A stretch of 64,000 nt of DNA from Pseudomonas quercus (GCF_012033695.1 NZ_JAAVJI010000009.1:1-64000); one strand, 5' to 3'. Counted from the first letter of the stretch, positions 1 to 9,480 are shown. A program made the numbers and translations. The notes: a model not told the origin generated them from the letters alone.

Positions 1-127
1 GGAACTGGATGAGTACATTTACTATTACAACCACCACCGCATCAAGCTCAGGCTCGGTGGTCTGAGCCCTGTTGAGTACAGGGCTCAGGCAACATCATAA
101 ACTGTCCAACTTTAAGGGGGCAGTCCA
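1..127 (+). mobile_element. Right end of an IS3-family insertion sequence (partial)
   Basis: The window opens inside an insertion sequence. The end of a DDE transposase reading frame runs to 100, and 103-127 is a terminal inverted repeat. Read inward on the other strand, that repeat begins TGGACTGCCCCCTTAAAG, the form I associate with the IS150 group of the IS3 family. Immediately after 127 the sequence passes, in mid-unit, into a 95-bp tandem repeat, so the element probably inserted into that array. The left end and the target duplication lie outside the window. Family assignment is from the transposase tail and the repeat; subgroup is less certain. Confidence 0.75.
2..100 (+). CDS. IS3-family transposase OrfB, C-terminal 32 residues (5' end outside window)
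   Basis: The frame beginning at base 2 encodes a tail with the motif [19 protein letters not shown] before a TAA at 98-100. This is the usual end of IS3-family OrfB integrase-type transposases, in which Y-N-x-x-R precedes L-G-x-L-S-P-x-E/Q-Y/F at the end of the rve catalytic domain. The catalytic DDE residues lie upstream of the window, so activity cannot be judged. The stop codon is 2 bases before the terminal inverted repeat, the normal position for the last gene of such an element. Confidence 0.8.
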   Translation, partial: ELDEYIYYYNHHRIKLRLGGLSPVEYRAQATS

Positions 128-977
128 GGGTGCAGGTTCAGGGCTCAGCCTTCCTGAGCCCCTAGGGCACCGGGGCGGGCACGTACCCTGTGGGAGCTGG
201 CGAGAGCCAGCGAAAGCTTACAGGGTGCAAGTTCAGGGCTCAGCCTTCTTGAGTCCCTAGGGCACCGTGGCGGGCACGTACCCTGTGGGAGCTGGCGAGA
301 GCCAGCGAAAGCTTACAGGGTGCAAGTTCAGGGCTCAGCCTTCCTGAACCCTTAGGGCACCGTGGCGGGCACGTACCCTGTGGGAGCTGGCGAGAGCCAG
401 CCAAAGCCTACAGGGTGCAAGCTCATGGCTCAGCCTTCCTGAGCCCCTAGGGCACCGTGGCGGGCACGTACCCTGTGGGAGCTGGCGAGAGCCAGCGAAA
501 GCCTACAGGGTGCAAGTTCATGGCTCAGCCTTCCTGAGCCCCTAGGGCACCGTGGCGGGCACGTACCCTGTGGGAGGTGGCGAGAGCCAGCCAAAGCCTA
601 CAGGGTGCAAGCTCATGGCTCAGCCTTCCTGACCCCCTAGAGAACCATGGCGGGCACGTACCCTGTGGGAGCTGGTGAGAGCCAGCCAAAGCCTACAGGG
701 TGGAAGCTCATGGCTCAGCCTTCCTGAGCCCCTAGGGCACCGTGGCGGGCACGTACCCTGTGGGAGGTGGCGAGAGCCAGCGAAAGCTTACAGGGTGCAA
801 GTTCAGGGCTCAGCCTTCCTGACCCCCTAGAGAACCATGGCGGGCACGTACCCTGTGGGAGCTGGCAAGAGCCAGCGAAAGCCTACAGGGTGGAAGCTCA
901 TGGCTCAGCCTTCCTGAGCCCCTGGGGCACAGTGGCGGGCACGTACCCTGTGGGAGCTGGCGAGAGCCAGCGAAAGG
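128..977. repeat. Tandem array of 95-bp REP-like double-hairpin units (about nine copies)
   Basis: The landmark GTACCCTGTGGGAGCTGG (or a close variant) recurs at 183, 278, 373, 468, 563, 658, 753, 848 and 943, exactly 95 bases apart each time. Each unit holds two compound stem-loops. In the first, GCTGGC-GAGA-GCCAGC is flanked by ACCCTGT and ACAGGGT. In the second, GGGCTCAG-CCTTC-CTGAGCCC is flanked by GGTGC and GCACC. The first resembles Pseudomonas REP hairpins (CCTGTGGGAGC core). Two alternate units (before 658 and 848) share the variant GACCCCCTAGAGAACCATGG, suggesting duplication of a two-unit block. The array is cut by the IS at its left end and stops 25 bases from the cysS stop codon. 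A 95-base unit is not divisible by three, so it cannot be a protein repeat. Confidence 0.93.
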
Positions 978-1002
978 CTCTTTACCCCACAGTGCCAGGC
1001 AC

Positions 1003-2385
1003 TTAGTCCGCCAACCGCCAGGTAGTAGTGCCTTTGCTGTCTTCCAGCACTACGCCCATAGCCGTGAGCTGATCGCGAAGCCGGTCGGACTCGCTCCAGT
1101 TCCGGTCAGCCCGGGCCTGCAAGCGGGCCTGTACCAGCGCTTCCACTTCAGCGGCATTCACGCGCCCCTCGGCACCGGCACGAAGGAAGGCCTCGGCGTC
1201 CAGTTGCAATACACCCAGCAGTCCGCCCAGCTCACGCAGGCGACCGGCCAAGCCGGCAGCCGCGGCCGGGTCGTTGTCACGCACACGGTTGATGTCGCGC
1301 ACCAGATCGAACAGCACCGCACAAGCCTCAGCGGTATTGAAATCATCGTTCATGGCAGCAGCGAAGCGTGCCACGAACGCTTCGCCACCGGCAGGCGCCG
1401 CCACCGGCAAGCCCTTGAGGGCATGATAGAAGCGGTCCAGCGCGCTTTTGGCATCACGCAGGCTGTCTTCGGAATAGTTGATCGCACTGCGATAATGGCT
1501 GGCCACCAGCAGGTAGCGCACCACTTCAGGGTGATACTTTTCCAGCACGTCACGGATCGTGAAGAAGTTGTTCAACGACTTGGACATCTTTTCGCCGTTG
1601 ATACGAATCATGCCGCAGTGCATCCAGGCCTTGGCGTAAGGCTTGCCTGTTGCCGCCTCGCTCTGGGCAATCTCGTTCTCATGGTGCGGGAATTCCAGGT
1701 CGCTACCGCCCCCATGAATGTCGAAGCTGTCACCCAGGCAGCACGTGGACATTACCGAGCATTCGATATGCCAGCCTGGCCGGCCAGGGCCCCAAGGGGA
1801 TGCCCAGCTGGGTTCACCCGGTTTGGCGGCCTTCCAGAGCACAAAGTCCAATGGGTCCTGCTTGGCCTCTTCCACTTCGATACGGGCACCTATGCGCAGG
1901 TCTTCGATGCGCTTGCGCGACAGCTTGCCGTAGCCTTCGAACTTCCCTACGCGGTAGTACACGTCGCCATTGCCAGGCGCATAGGCGTAGCCTTTCTCGA
2001 TGAGCGTCTGGATCATGGCCTGCATGCCGGGGATATGGTCCGTAGCACGAGGTTCCTGGTCCGGCGGCAGGATGTTCAGGCGGCGCTCGTCTTCGTGCAT
2101 CGCATCGATCATGCGCCCGGTGAGGGCATCGTAGGGCTCGCCGTTCTGGTGGGCGCGGTTGATGATCTTGTCTTCGATGTCCGTGATATTGCGCACGTAA
2201 GTCAGGTCATACCCGCTGTAGCGCAACCAGCGGGTGACCAGGTCGAAGGCCACCATGCTGCGGCCATGGCCCAGGTGGCAATAGTCGTACACGGTCATGC
2301 CGCACACGTACATGCGTACCTTGTTGCCCTCCAGCGGCTTGAACGGCTCCTTGGCCTTGGTCAGCGTGTTATAGATATTCAGCAC
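1003..2385 (-). CDS. cysS: Cysteinyl-tRNA synthetase
   Basis: Class Ia aminoacyl-tRNA synthetase that charges tRNA-Cys in the cytoplasm. The nucleotide-binding HIGH-type motif appears as HLGHGRS near residue 38 and the KMSKS loop as [10 protein letters not shown]. The zinc ligands are in [16 protein letters not shown] and FPHHENE. An upstream ATG at 2409 is available, but it would place eight residues in front of the conserved LNIYNTL start and overlap the end of glnS. The GTG at 2385, just after the glnS stop with a GGAG upstream, gives 460 residues, the usual length. It follows glnS directly and is probably cotranscribed with it; the tandem array lies just past its stop. Confidence 0.95.
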   Translation of the reverse strand: MLNIYNTLTKAKEPFKPLEGNKVRMYVCGMTVYDYCHLGHGRSMVAFDLVTRWLRYSGYDLTYVRNITDIEDKIINRAHQNGEPYDALTGRMIDAMHEDERRLNILPPDQEPRATDHIPGMQAMIQTLIEKGYAYAPGNGDVYYRVGKFEGYGKLSRKRIEDLRIGARIEVEEAKQDPLDFVLWKAAKPGEPSWASPWGPGRPGWHIECSVMSTCCLGDSFDIHGGGSDLEFPHHENEIAQSEAATGKPYAKAWMHCGMIRINGEKMSKSLNNFFTIRDVLEKYHPEVVRYLLVASHYRSAINYSEDSLRDAKSALDRFYHALKGLPVAAPAGGEAFVARFAAAMNDDFNTAEACAVLFDLVRDINRVRDNDPAAAAGLAGRLRELGGLLGVLQLDAEAFLRAGAEGRVNAAEVEALVQARLQARADRNWSESDRLRDQLTAMGVVLEDSKGTTTWRLAD

Positions 2386-2392
2386 GGCGGCA

Positions 2393-4093
2393 TCAGCTCC
2401 AGGAATCACGCAGGGTCACGGTACGGTTGAACACGGGCTTGCCCGGCTGGGTGTCCCTCAAATCGGCACAGAAGTAGCCTTCGCGCTCGAACTGGAAACG
2501 GTCTTCCGGCGCTGCCTGGGCCAGGGAAGGTTCGGCGCGGCAACCGGTGAGCACCTGCAGCGAATCCGGGTTGATGTTGTCCAGGAAGCTGCCACCCTCT
2601 TCGGATTTTTCCGGGTTGGCAGAGCGGAACAGGCGATCGTACAGGCGCACTTCACACTCCACGCTCTCCTGCGCCGGTACCCAGTGGATCACGCCCTTTA
2701 CCTTACGGCCTTCAGGGTTCTTGCCCAGTGTGTCCGGGTCGTAGGAGCACAGCAGCTCCACGATGTTGCCCTCGGCATCTTTCACCGCCTCATCGGCACG
2801 AATCACGTAAGCACCGCGCAGGCGTACTTCGCCACCGGGCTCCAGGCGCTTGTAGCCCTTGGGCGGGGTTTCCATGAAGTCGTCGCGGTCGATGTACAGC
2901 TCACGTGCAAAGGGCAGCTGGCGAACACCCATGTCTTCCTTCGGGTGACGCGCCAGCTCCAGCACCTGCTGCTGGCCTTCGGGGTAGTTGGTGATGGTCA
3001 CTTTCAAAGGGCGCAGTACGCACATGGCACGTGGCGCGGTGCGGTCCAGGTCCTCGCGAATGCTGAATTCGAGCATGCCCATGTCCACCACGCCATCGGA
3101 ACGGTTGGTACCGATCATCTCGCAGAAATTGCGGATAGCCTGGGCGGTATAGCCGCGGCGGCGGAAGCCTTGCAGCGTGGACATGCGTGGGTCATCCCAG
3201 CCGCGCACATGCTGCTCGTCCACGAGCTGCTTGAGTTTGCGCTTGCTGGTGATGGTGTAGTTGAGGTTGAGCCGGGAGAACTCGTACTGGCGCGGCTTGG
3301 CCGGGACCGGCAGGTTGTCCAGGAACCACTCGTACAGCGGGCGGTGCCCCTCGAACTCCAAGGTGCAGATGGAGTGCGTGATCCCTTCCAGCGCGTCCGA
3401 CTGGCCATGGGTGAAATCGTAGTTGGGGTAGATGCACCAGGCGTCACCGGTCTGGTGGTGATGCGCATGGCGAATGCGGTAGAGAATGGGGTCGCGCAGG
3501 TTCATGTTGGGCGAGGCCATGTCGATCTTGGCCCGCAGTACCCGCTCCCCGTCCTTGAACTCGCCCGCCTTCATGCGGGCGAACAGGTCCAGGTTCTCTT
3601 CAACCGACCGGTCACGGAATGGGCTGTTCTTGCCCGGTTCGGTCAGGCTGCCCCGGTATTCACGGGCCTGCTCGGGCGTGAGGTCGTCTACATAAGCCTT
3701 ACCGGCCTCGATCAATGTGACCGCCCAGGCATGCAACTGGTCGAAGTAGCTGGAGGCATAACGCACCTCGCCGGCCCATTCGAAACCCAACCATTGCACA
3801 TCGGACTTGATGGCGTCGATGTACTCCTGGTCTTCCTTGGCAGGGTTGGTGTCGTCGAAACGCAGGTGGCAACTGCCCCCGAACTCCTTGGCCAGGCCGA
3901 AGTTCACGCAGATGGACTTGGCATGACCAATGTGCAGGTAGCCGTTGGGCTCTGGTGGAAAGCGCGTCACGATGGCCGCGTGCTTGCCGGCGTCGAGATC
4001 GGCCTGCATGATTGGCCGCAGGAAGTTGGCCGGAACCACAGGCTCGGCCTTGGCGGCGGCGTTCGAAGCGTTGTCGGCGGTAGGCTTGGTCAT
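2393..4093 (-). CDS. glnS: Glutaminyl-tRNA synthetase
   Basis: Class Ib synthetase charging tRNA-Gln. Visible landmarks are the HIGH motif in [15 protein letters not shown], the DDTNP block that follows, and a C-terminal beta-barrel anticodon-binding region. The MSK-type loop reads [11 protein letters not shown]. The frame stays open to 4267, but the start at 4093 is preceded by AAGGA at correct spacing and gives 566 residues, close to the family length. Upstream sequence reaching into ppiB would be untranslated. The gene is divergent from ppiB and runs into cysS with about 7 bases between stop and start. Confidence 0.96.
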   Translation of the reverse strand: MTKPTADNASNAAAKAEPVVPANFLRPIMQADLDAGKHAAIVTRFPPEPNGYLHIGHAKSICVNFGLAKEFGGSCHLRFDDTNPAKEDQEYIDAIKSDVQWLGFEWAGEVRYASSYFDQLHAWAVTLIEAGKAYVDDLTPEQAREYRGSLTEPGKNSPFRDRSVEENLDLFARMKAGEFKDGERVLRAKIDMASPNMNLRDPILYRIRHAHHHQTGDAWCIYPNYDFTHGQSDALEGITHSICTLEFEGHRPLYEWFLDNLPVPAKPRQYEFSRLNLNYTITSKRKLKQLVDEQHVRGWDDPRMSTLQGFRRRGYTAQAIRNFCEMIGTNRSDGVVDMGMLEFSIREDLDRTAPRAMCVLRPLKVTITNYPEGQQQVLELARHPKEDMGVRQLPFARELYIDRDDFMETPPKGYKRLEPGGEVRLRGAYVIRADEAVKDAEGNIVELLCSYDPDTLGKNPEGRKVKGVIHWVPAQESVECEVRLYDRLFRSANPEKSEEGGSFLDNINPDSLQVLTGCRAEPSLAQAAPEDRFQFEREGYFCADLRDTQPGKPVFNRTVTLRDSWS

Positions 4094-4156
4094 GGAATCC
4101 TTCGAATACGATAAAGGCCGGCCAATTGAGTGTAGGCCGACTAAAACAAAGCCCGT

Positions 4157-4162
4157 ATCATA
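4157..4162 (-). promoter_or_regulatory. Possible -10 element of the glnS-cysS promoter
   Basis: On the minus strand the sequence TATGAT lies about 65 bases upstream of the glnS start, in the short divergent region between glnS and ppiB. It is a good sigma-70 -10 hexamer. The matching -35 is poor (TGTCAG at 18-base spacing); a better TTGACT nearby is too close to be used. This is inference from hexamer matching only. Confidence 0.3.
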
Positions 4163-4241
4163 GCCCAACCAGTCAAGGCACTGACAGGGCGTCGCGGTAA
4201 AACGCGGGTGCCATCTGATTTTTTGAAAAGAGTGAATTGTT

Positions 4242-4745
4242 ATGTCCAAGGTTAAGCTCACCACCAATCATGGCGACATCGTGCTGCAACTTAACGCAGA
4301 CAAGGCGCCTGGCACTGTTGCCAACTTTGTCGAGTACGTGAAAGCCGGCCATTACGAGAACACAGTGTTCCACCGCGTGATTGGCAACTTCATGATCCAG
4401 GGCGGCGGTTTCGAACCGGGCATGAAAGAAAAAACCGACAAGCGCGCACCTATCAAAAACGAAGCCAACAACGGCCTGCCCAACAAGAAATACAGCGTGG
4501 CCATGGCCCGTACCATGGAGCCGCATTCGGCGTCCGCACAGTTCTTCATCAACGTGGCCGACAACAGCTTCCTGAACCATACCGCACCGACCACTCAGGG
4601 CTGGGGCTACGCTGTGTTCGGCGAAGTGATCGAAGGCCAGGACGTGGTCGACAAGATCAAAGGCGTCAAGACCGGTTCCAAGGCCGGCCATCAGGACGTG
4701 CCCACCGACGACGTGATCATCGAGAAAGCCGAGATCATCGAGTGA
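4242..4745 (+). CDS. ppiB: Peptidyl-prolyl cis-trans isomerase B (cyclophilin)
   Basis: Cytoplasmic cyclophilin-type proline isomerase of 167 residues with no signal peptide. The family signature is clear: [15 protein letters not shown] holds the catalytic arginine, and [13 protein letters not shown] and [12 protein letters not shown] form the rest of the hydrophobic pocket. It is divergent from glnS. Its stop overlaps the GTG start of lpxH by four bases (GTGA), so the two are translationally coupled. The same order is common in pseudomonads. Confidence 0.95.
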   Translation: MSKVKLTTNHGDIVLQLNADKAPGTVANFVEYVKAGHYENTVFHRVIGNFMIQGGGFEPGMKEKTDKRAPIKNEANNGLPNKKYSVAMARTMEPHSASAQFFINVADNSFLNHTAPTTQGWGYAVFGEVIEGQDVVDKIKGVKTGSKAGHQDVPTDDVIIEKAEIIE

Positions 4746-5464
4746 TACTGCTGATCTCCGATCTGCACCTGCAAGAACAGCGCCCGGACATCACCCGGGC
4801 GTTTTTGCACTTCCTCGAAGGCCGGGCGCGCAATGCCGACGCCCTGTACATTCTGGGGGACTTTTTCGAAGCCTGGATTGGTGACGACGCCATGTCGCCC
4901 TACCAGGCCCACATCTGCCAGGCGCTGCGGGCATTGTCCGACAGTGGCACCCGCGTGTTCCTGATGCATGGAAACCGGGACTTCCTCATCGGCGAAGCCT
5001 TCTGCCGCGCAGCAGGCTGCACATTGCTGAGCGACCCTAGCGTGATCGACCTGGACGGGGAAAACGTACTGCTGATGCACGGTGACCTGCTGTGCACGCA
5101 AGACGAGCACTACCTGAAGTTGCGCCGGGTGCTGCGCCACCCACTTACCCTTTGGACACTACGGCACCTGCCTGTGAGCTGGCGGCAGAAACTTGCCCGG
5201 GGCATTCGCAGCCAGAGCCGCGCCCACACCCGAAGGAAAGCCAGTGACATCGTCGACGTGACCCCCGCGTACGTACCTGAGGTGCTCAGCCAGGCGGGTG
5301 TTACCACACTGATACATGGCCACACCCACCGCCCTGCCATACACAAGCTACAGGTTGGCCAGGCGCCCGCACGCAGAATCGTGCTAGGGGACTGGGATCG
5401 CCAGGGGTGGGTGCTGGAGTGGGACAAGCAAGGCGCACGGCTGGAGGCCTTCGAGCTTACCTAG
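4742..5464 (+). CDS. lpxH: UDP-2,3-diacylglucosamine diphosphatase (lipid A synthesis)
   Basis: Calcineurin-type phosphoesterase that hydrolyses UDP-2,3-diacylglucosamine to lipid X and UMP at the inner face of the cytoplasmic membrane. The di-metal centre motifs appear in order: SDLHL (residues 6-10), GDFFE (about 40), HGNRDF (about 77), LMHGD and the terminal HGHTHRP. At 240 residues it is the normal LpxH length. It starts with GTG inside the end of ppiB. Its 3' end overlaps by eight bases the 3' end of the convergent gene on the other strand. Confidence 0.95.
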   Translation: MILLISDLHLQEQRPDITRAFLHFLEGRARNADALYILGDFFEAWIGDDAMSPYQAHICQALRALSDSGTRVFLMHGNRDFLIGEAFCRAAGCTLLSDPSVIDLDGENVLLMHGDLLCTQDEHYLKLRRVLRHPLTLWTLRHLPVSWRQKLARGIRSQSRAHTRRKASDIVDVTPAYVPEVLSQAGVTTLIHGHTHRPAIHKLQVGQAPARRIVLGDWDRQGWVLEWDKQGARLEAFELT

Positions 5465-6281
5465 CAGTATTGTCGATTACCGCTTTCCCTTCTGTGGGTG
5501 TTACCGCGTCAATATGATAAGGCGAGAACAGCCTCAGCATTTCCCCATTGGCATGAAGCTGTTCAAAATAGCCGGCCAACTCTGGGCCTGTGATCGGTGC
5601 CTGTGGCCGCACCAGCGCATAGTGGTGGTAGCGTTGGTCTGTACGCTGGGACACCAGCAACGCGCTTCGCAGCTGAGGGTAATGGCTATAGAAGTCCACC
5701 AGGTAGGAGCGTGTCACCAGGGCGATATCAGCGCGGTCACGGGCCACCATCAGCAAGTTGCTGTCGTGGGAGTACGTCAGGCTGGCTCGGTAGTGCGACA
5801 TGAGAAACTCCGGTGAGGCTTCGAAACCCGCAAAGGCATAGTGATAGCCGCTGTAGAGCGCCAATCGCTTCCCGCTCAGGTTTGTGAAGTACTCCTCATC
5901 ACGCCCCTCAATATTGCGTGCAACGAACACCTCAGCATCCTCCAGCCCCATGTCCACAGCGGTATGGGGGATGGCTTGCCACCCCCACTGGGGGTTCTCG
6001 AAAATGGTGATGTCTACCCTGCCCTGGCGAAAGTCCTGGAACCGCCTAGGCAGCGCGGTGGGCACCATAACGAAGGTGAACCGGTCCTGGACCTTGTTCA
6101 GCTTCGCGAGCAGCTCCGGCAGTAGCCCCGTGTCACCGCCGGTTTCGGGGTGCACGGCATAAGGCGGAAAGTGTGTGGCAGCAACGCGGACCGTTTCACG
6201 CGCCTGGGCCAGTAAAGGGGCGCACACGGCGCCGAGCAACGTCACACATACGAGGGCAGCACGCCAAGGCTTGGTGAACAC
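5457..6281 (-). CDS. Periplasmic substrate-binding protein, family 3 type
   Basis: A 274-residue protein with a typical signal peptide (KPWR, a hydrophobic stretch, then a cleavage site near AQA-RE at about residue 27). It is followed by a family-3 solute-binding fold: [14 protein letters not shown] at the start of lobe 1, then a G-LLPELL helix and [10 protein letters not shown]. Such proteins usually bind amino acids or act as sensor modules. No ABC permease or ATPase gene is adjacent, so it may be an orphan binding protein. The ligand cannot be read from the sequence. It is convergent with lpxH and overlaps its end. Confidence 0.75.
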   Translation of the reverse strand: MFTKPWRAALVCVTLLGAVCAPLLAQARETVRVAATHFPPYAVHPETGGDTGLLPELLAKLNKVQDRFTFVMVPTALPRRFQDFRQGRVDITIFENPQWGWQAIPHTAVDMGLEDAEVFVARNIEGRDEEYFTNLSGKRLALYSGYHYAFAGFEASPEFLMSHYRASLTYSHDSNLLMVARDRADIALVTRSYLVDFYSHYPQLRSALLVSQRTDQRYHHYALVRPQAPITGPELAGYFEQLHANGEMLRLFSPYHIDAVTPTEGKAVIDNTAR

Positions 6282-6467
6282 AGGGGTAGGCTCCGGCCTG
6301 GGTGATCGTCATAAATTAGGCGTTTTTATAGCATCAGACAACACGGGGGCGTCGCCTGCTTTTAAGCCCAGGGCCATTCTGTCGCCCTCGGTTGCAATCG
6401 GCAGGTACCGGAACCTTACGGGCTTGGCTAGGCTCTGTGTCAAGGATGTTTATGGAAGGGGCGACAC

Positions 6468-7025
6468 ATGCCGCACTGGCTGGTCATTGACCTGGAAGCC
6501 ACCACCGATGAAGGCGGTTGGCCGGTCGAAGAAATGGAAATCATCGAAATCGGCGCCTGCCTTGTCAACCGTGACGGGCGGGAGCTGGACCACTTTCAAC
6601 GGTTCGTTCGCCCACAACGGCGGCCTTTGCTGACACCGTTCTGCAGGGCGCTGACCCACATTACCCAGGCCGACATTGATGCCGCCCATGGCCTGGTGCA
6701 GGTGTGGGAGCAATTCGAACGCTGGCTGGTGCATTTACCCACGCCATTGGCAGGCTGGGTGAGCTGGGGGGATTACGACCGTCAGCAATTTCTACTGGCG
6801 TGGCGTGAGTATGGCTTGGCCACGGAACTGGCGGGCATTCCTCACGTGAACCTCAAGCAGCGGTTTGCCAAGGCTCGCCAATTGCCGCGGCCTACTGGCC
6901 TCAACAGCGCGCTGCAACTGGCAGGCTTGCACTTTCAAGGTAGCCAGCACAGAGCATTGGAAGACGCACGAAATACCGCCAGGCTGCTGCCTCTGGCGTT
7001 ACCTGAACAGTACAAAAGCGGGTGA
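6468..7025 (+). CDS. DEDDh-family 3'-5' exonuclease
   Basis: A 185-residue exonuclease domain of the RNase T/DnaQ superfamily, closest in look to the stand-alone ERI1/KapD-like type. The acidic metal-binding residues are visible: DLEAT at 8-12 (motif I, followed by the longer TTDEGG loop typical of ERI1-like members), WGDYD (motif II) and HRALEDARNTA (motif III with the DEDDh histidine). It should remove nucleotides from 3' ends of single-stranded RNA or DNA; the substrate is unknown. The ATG is preceded by GGAAGGGG. It is probably read together with ppnP downstream. Confidence 0.85.
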   Translation: MPHWLVIDLEATTDEGGWPVEEMEIIEIGACLVNRDGRELDHFQRFVRPQRRPLLTPFCRALTHITQADIDAAHGLVQVWEQFERWLVHLPTPLAGWVSWGDYDRQQFLLAWREYGLATELAGIPHVNLKQRFAKARQLPRPTGLNSALQLAGLHFQGSQHRALEDARNTARLLPLALPEQYKSG

Positions 7026-7036
7026 CGCCCCTAGCC

Positions 7037-7074
7037 CGCTTGGGCATACTGGCCCACTGTCTTCAGCCCAAGCG
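7037..7074 (+). promoter_or_regulatory. Inverted repeat in the ppnP leader
   Basis: CGCTTGGGC at 7037-7045 and GCCCAAGCG at 7066-7074 are perfect 9-base complements with a 20-base spacer. They lie between the exonuclease stop and the ppnP ribosome-binding site (TAGGAG). The structure could be a weak terminator or attenuator for the upstream gene, or an operator or leader of ppnP. There is no T-tract, so a simple intrinsic terminator is unlikely. Confidence 0.45.
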
Positions 7075-7088
7075 ATAGGAGTCGCCCC

Positions 7089-7370
7089 ATGTTCAAGGTC
7101 AATGAGTACTTCGACGGCACCGTCAAATCCATTGCGTTCGAAAACGCCGAAGGCGCCGCTACCGTTGGCGTGATGGCGGCAGGTGAATATGAGTTCGGCA
7201 CCGCTGCCCGCGAAATCATGCACGTGGTGTCCGGGGCCCTGGAAGTGAAACTGCCCGACAGCACCGACTGGGAAACCTTCGAAGCCGGCACCCAGTTCAA
7301 TGTACCTGCCAACAGCAAGTTCCAGCTCAAGGTAGCCTCAGACACCGCCTACCTGTGCGAATACCGCTAA
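7089..7370 (+). CDS. ppnP: Pyrimidine/purine nucleoside phosphorylase (DUF1255)
   Basis: A 93-residue cupin-fold protein of the YaiE/PpnP family, which phosphorolyses several nucleosides to base and ribose-1-phosphate. The match runs over the whole length: NEYFDG near the start, [17 protein letters not shown], the cupin core [13 protein letters not shown], and the C-terminal [13 protein letters not shown]. It has a good ribosome-binding site (TAGGAG). The gene is convergent with prmB, with a bidirectional hairpin between them. Confidence 0.92.
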   Translation: MFKVNEYFDGTVKSIAFENAEGAATVGVMAAGEYEFGTAAREIMHVVSGALEVKLPDSTDWETFEAGTQFNVPANSKFQLKVASDTAYLCEYR

Positions 7371-7395
7371 GCGTGGCGCCTGCCGCACGCCACGC
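7371..7395. terminator. Bidirectional hairpin between ppnP and prmB
   Basis: GCGTGGCG (7371-7378) and CGCCACGC (7388-7395) form a perfect 8-base GC-rich stem right after the ppnP stop. A second stem, GCCTCAC/GTGAGGC (7401-7422), covers the end of prmB. The convergent position suggests termination from both sides, although neither has a clear U-tract. Confidence 0.5.
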
Positions 7396-7407
7396 CTGAT
7401 GCCTCAC

Positions 7408-8316
7408 TCACACCCGTGAGGCAAACAGCGCCTGGTGATCACGGCACTGGCGCGCTGTAAGCCCAAACACACCATGGCCACCGTGCTCGAACTCGAACCA
7501 GGTGAAATCCACCTCCGGGTATAGGGCTTCCACGTGGCATTGGCTGTTGCCCACCTCAACCACCAGCAGGCCCTGCTCGGTCAAGTGGTCCGCCGCCTCG
7601 GCCAACATGCGCCGCACAAGGTCCAGGCCATCGGCGCCACAGGCCAGGCCCAGCGCAGGCTCGTGGTGGTACTCTGCCGGCATGTCGGCGAAGTCCTCGG
7701 CGTCCACGTAGGGCGGGTTGGACACGATCAGGTCGAAGCGCTGTTCCGGCAGGCTCTGGAACCCATCCCCTTGCACCGTAAACACCCGCAATTCCAGGTC
7801 ATGCTGCTCGATATTGTGGTTTGCCACTTCCAAGGCTTCGAACGAGAGGTCGGCCAGCACCACCTCGGCTGCCGGGAACGCTTGGGCGCAGGCGATGCCG
7901 ATGCAGCCGCTGCCGGTGCACAGGTCCAGAATGCGCTCAGGTGCCCCTGCCAGCCACGGTGCAAAACGCTGGCCTATCAGCTCGGCAATGGGTGAGCGAG
8001 GGATAAGCACGCGCTCGTCCACGATAAAGGGCAGGCCGCAGAACCATGCCTCGCCCAGCAGATAGGCAGCGGGAATGCGCTCTTTGATACGGCGGCGCAG
8101 CAGGTGCTGCACATGGCTGAGCTCATCCTCTTCAAGGCGACAATCCAGGTAGCTGTCAGCAATGTCCCAAGGCAGATGAAGTGCACCCACCACCAATTGC
8201 CGGGCTTCGTCCCAGGCGTTGTCTGTGCCATGGCCGAAGTACAGCCCTTCGGCGTGGAAGCGGCTGACGGCCCAACGGATGTGGTCGCGCAGGGTGCGCA
8301 GGCGGGTAGTGATCAC
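7408..8316 (-). CDS. prmB: Ribosomal protein L3 N5-glutamine methyltransferase
   Basis: SAM-dependent methyltransferase that modifies a glutamine of ribosomal protein L3. It has an N-terminal helical domain (about 1-110) with the [16 protein letters not shown] block. A Rossmann methyltransferase domain follows, with [13 protein letters not shown] as the SAM-binding motif and SNPPYVD as the catalytic NPPY motif. The 302-residue length and the E-W-F-C-G insert separate it from PrmC (HemK). It is divergent from the cysteine hydrolase gene. Confidence 0.93.
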   Translation of the reverse strand: MITTRLRTLRDHIRWAVSRFHAEGLYFGHGTDNAWDEARQLVVGALHLPWDIADSYLDCRLEEDELSHVQHLLRRRIKERIPAAYLLGEAWFCGLPFIVDERVLIPRSPIAELIGQRFAPWLAGAPERILDLCTGSGCIGIACAQAFPAAEVVLADLSFEALEVANHNIEQHDLELRVFTVQGDGFQSLPEQRFDLIVSNPPYVDAEDFADMPAEYHHEPALGLACGADGLDLVRRMLAEAADHLTEQGLLVVEVGNSQCHVEALYPEVDFTWFEFEHGGHGVFGLTARQCRDHQALFASRV

Positions 8317-8450
8317 GACAGGCTCCTAGAAAATTCTGCTGCCGATTCTAGCAGCCTGAGGCCATGCAGGCGTGACTTCGCATCACGGTTATTCCCATAT
8401 GGGCTGCGGAAGTGGAGAATATGCAAAAGCCCTATTCAAAGGAGCCCCTG

Positions 8451-9041
8451 ATGTCCGATGTCAAGACAATGTTTCAACTCAGCGGTCGCGGTTACCCACC
8501 GTTTACCCTGAGCAATGCCACGCTGATCATTATCGACGCCCAAAGGGAGTACCTCAGCGGCCCCTTGGCGCTGTCCGGCATTGACGAAGCTGTCGATCAC
8601 ATCGCCCTGCTCCTGGAGGCGGCACGCAAGGCCCATCGGCCTATCGTTCACGTCAAGCACCTGGGCATTCCCGGGGGGCTGTTCGACCCGCAGGGTGAGC
8701 GTGGCCGGTTCATCGACAAGGCCGCCCCGCTCGACGGCGAACACATTATCGAAAAGCGTATGCCCAATGCGTTCAACAACACCGGCCTGCATGACCTGCT
8801 TCAGAGCCTGGGCCATGTGGACCTCATCGTCTGCGGTTTCATGACCCACTCCAGCATCAGTACCACAGTACGGGCCTCCAAAGACTACGGTTATCGCTGC
8901 ACCCTGGTCGAGGATGCCTGCGCAACCCGCGACTTACCGTACAAAGGGGGTGTACTGAGTGCCGAACAGGTGAAGCAGGTGGGTATGGCGACCATGGCAG
9001 ACAACTTCGCTGCGGTGGCCATGACCGCCGATGTGATCTAG
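8451..9041 (+). CDS. Isochorismatase-family cysteine hydrolase
   Basis: A 196-residue cysteine hydrolase. The catalytic triad can be placed: Asp in LIIIDAQREY, Lys in HIIEKRMPNAF, and nucleophile position in VDLIVCGFMTHSSISTTVRAS. In that last motif the usual C-V-x-x-T reads M-T-H-S-S, so the classical nucleophile cysteine is replaced by serine at the HSS position. The only nearby cysteine is in VCGF. The GTG at 8412 also opens the frame, but AAAGGAG six bases before 8451 decides for the latter. Substrate unknown. Confidence 0.75.
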   Translation: MSDVKTMFQLSGRGYPPFTLSNATLIIIDAQREYLSGPLALSGIDEAVDHIALLLEAARKAHRPIVHVKHLGIPGGLFDPQGERGRFIDKAAPLDGEHIIEKRMPNAFNNTGLHDLLQSLGHVDLIVCGFMTHSSISTTVRASKDYGYRCTLVEDACATRDLPYKGGVLSAEQVKQVGMATMADNFAAVAMTADVI

Positions 9042-9156
9042 CCGCCCCGCCCTACATTGTTGCTCGTAGCACGTCCCGCACGCCAATTGCCAGGTGCCTT
9101 GGAACCCTTGAATCATATGGGGGTCGAAGGCCCGATATTCACCTGAGGAACACCTG

Positions 9157-9480
9157 ATGAAGCGATCCCACGACGGTTTTGATGCCCGCAGGCTTCGCCC
9201 TCGCGGTCCAAACCGGTGGCGGGTGCGCTTGGGCGCTACCTTCGCAGCGGTGCTGGCCACCCTTGGCATTCTGCTTGGCATGGCCGGTGCTGCCAGCCTG
9301 CTGGGCCGCCCTCCCGCCTTGGAAGGGCTAGATACCAGCACCACAGGGGCAATTATCCAAGTGGCGTTCGGGCTGCTATTTGTGTACCTGGGTATTACGG
9401 TATGGCGCCGCTGCCGGCGCCGCCTGCGCCGCACGCAGGACCTGAACATGGCACCACACCTGATGAAAAAGCACGACTGA
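9157..9480 (+). CDS. Small basic two-span membrane protein, unknown function
   Basis: 107 residues. After a basic N-terminus (KRSHDGFDARRLRPRG), two hydrophobic segments are evident: roughly 28-49 (FAAVLATLGILLGMAGAASL) and 64-84 (AIIQVAFGLLFVYLGITVW). An arginine-rich tail (RRCRRRLRR) follows. The pattern suggests an inner-membrane protein with both ends in the cytoplasm. No family is recognised. The ribosome-binding site TGAGGAA precedes the ATG, and codon use fits the neighbours, so it is likely a real gene. The Smr gene follows after about 35 bases. Confidence 0.65.
   Translation: MKRSHDGFDARRLRPRGPNRWRVRLGATFAAVLATLGILLGMAGAASLLGRPPALEGLDTSTTGAIIQVAFGLLFVYLGITVWRRCRRRLRRTQDLNMAPHLMKKHD

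Noticed and set aside
72..1006. Open frames within the 95-bp array, and the idea that the array is a CRISPR or protein repeat
   Set aside because: Repeats are contiguous with no unique spacers, so it is not a CRISPR. A 95-base period changes frame each unit, so a repetitive protein is impossible.
1204..2430. 408-codon frame antisense to cysS (also 2684-4114 antisense to glnS, 39184-40296 antisense to gyrA)
   Set aside because: Long antisense frames are expected in high-GC genes. None has a ribosome-binding site or recognisable domain.
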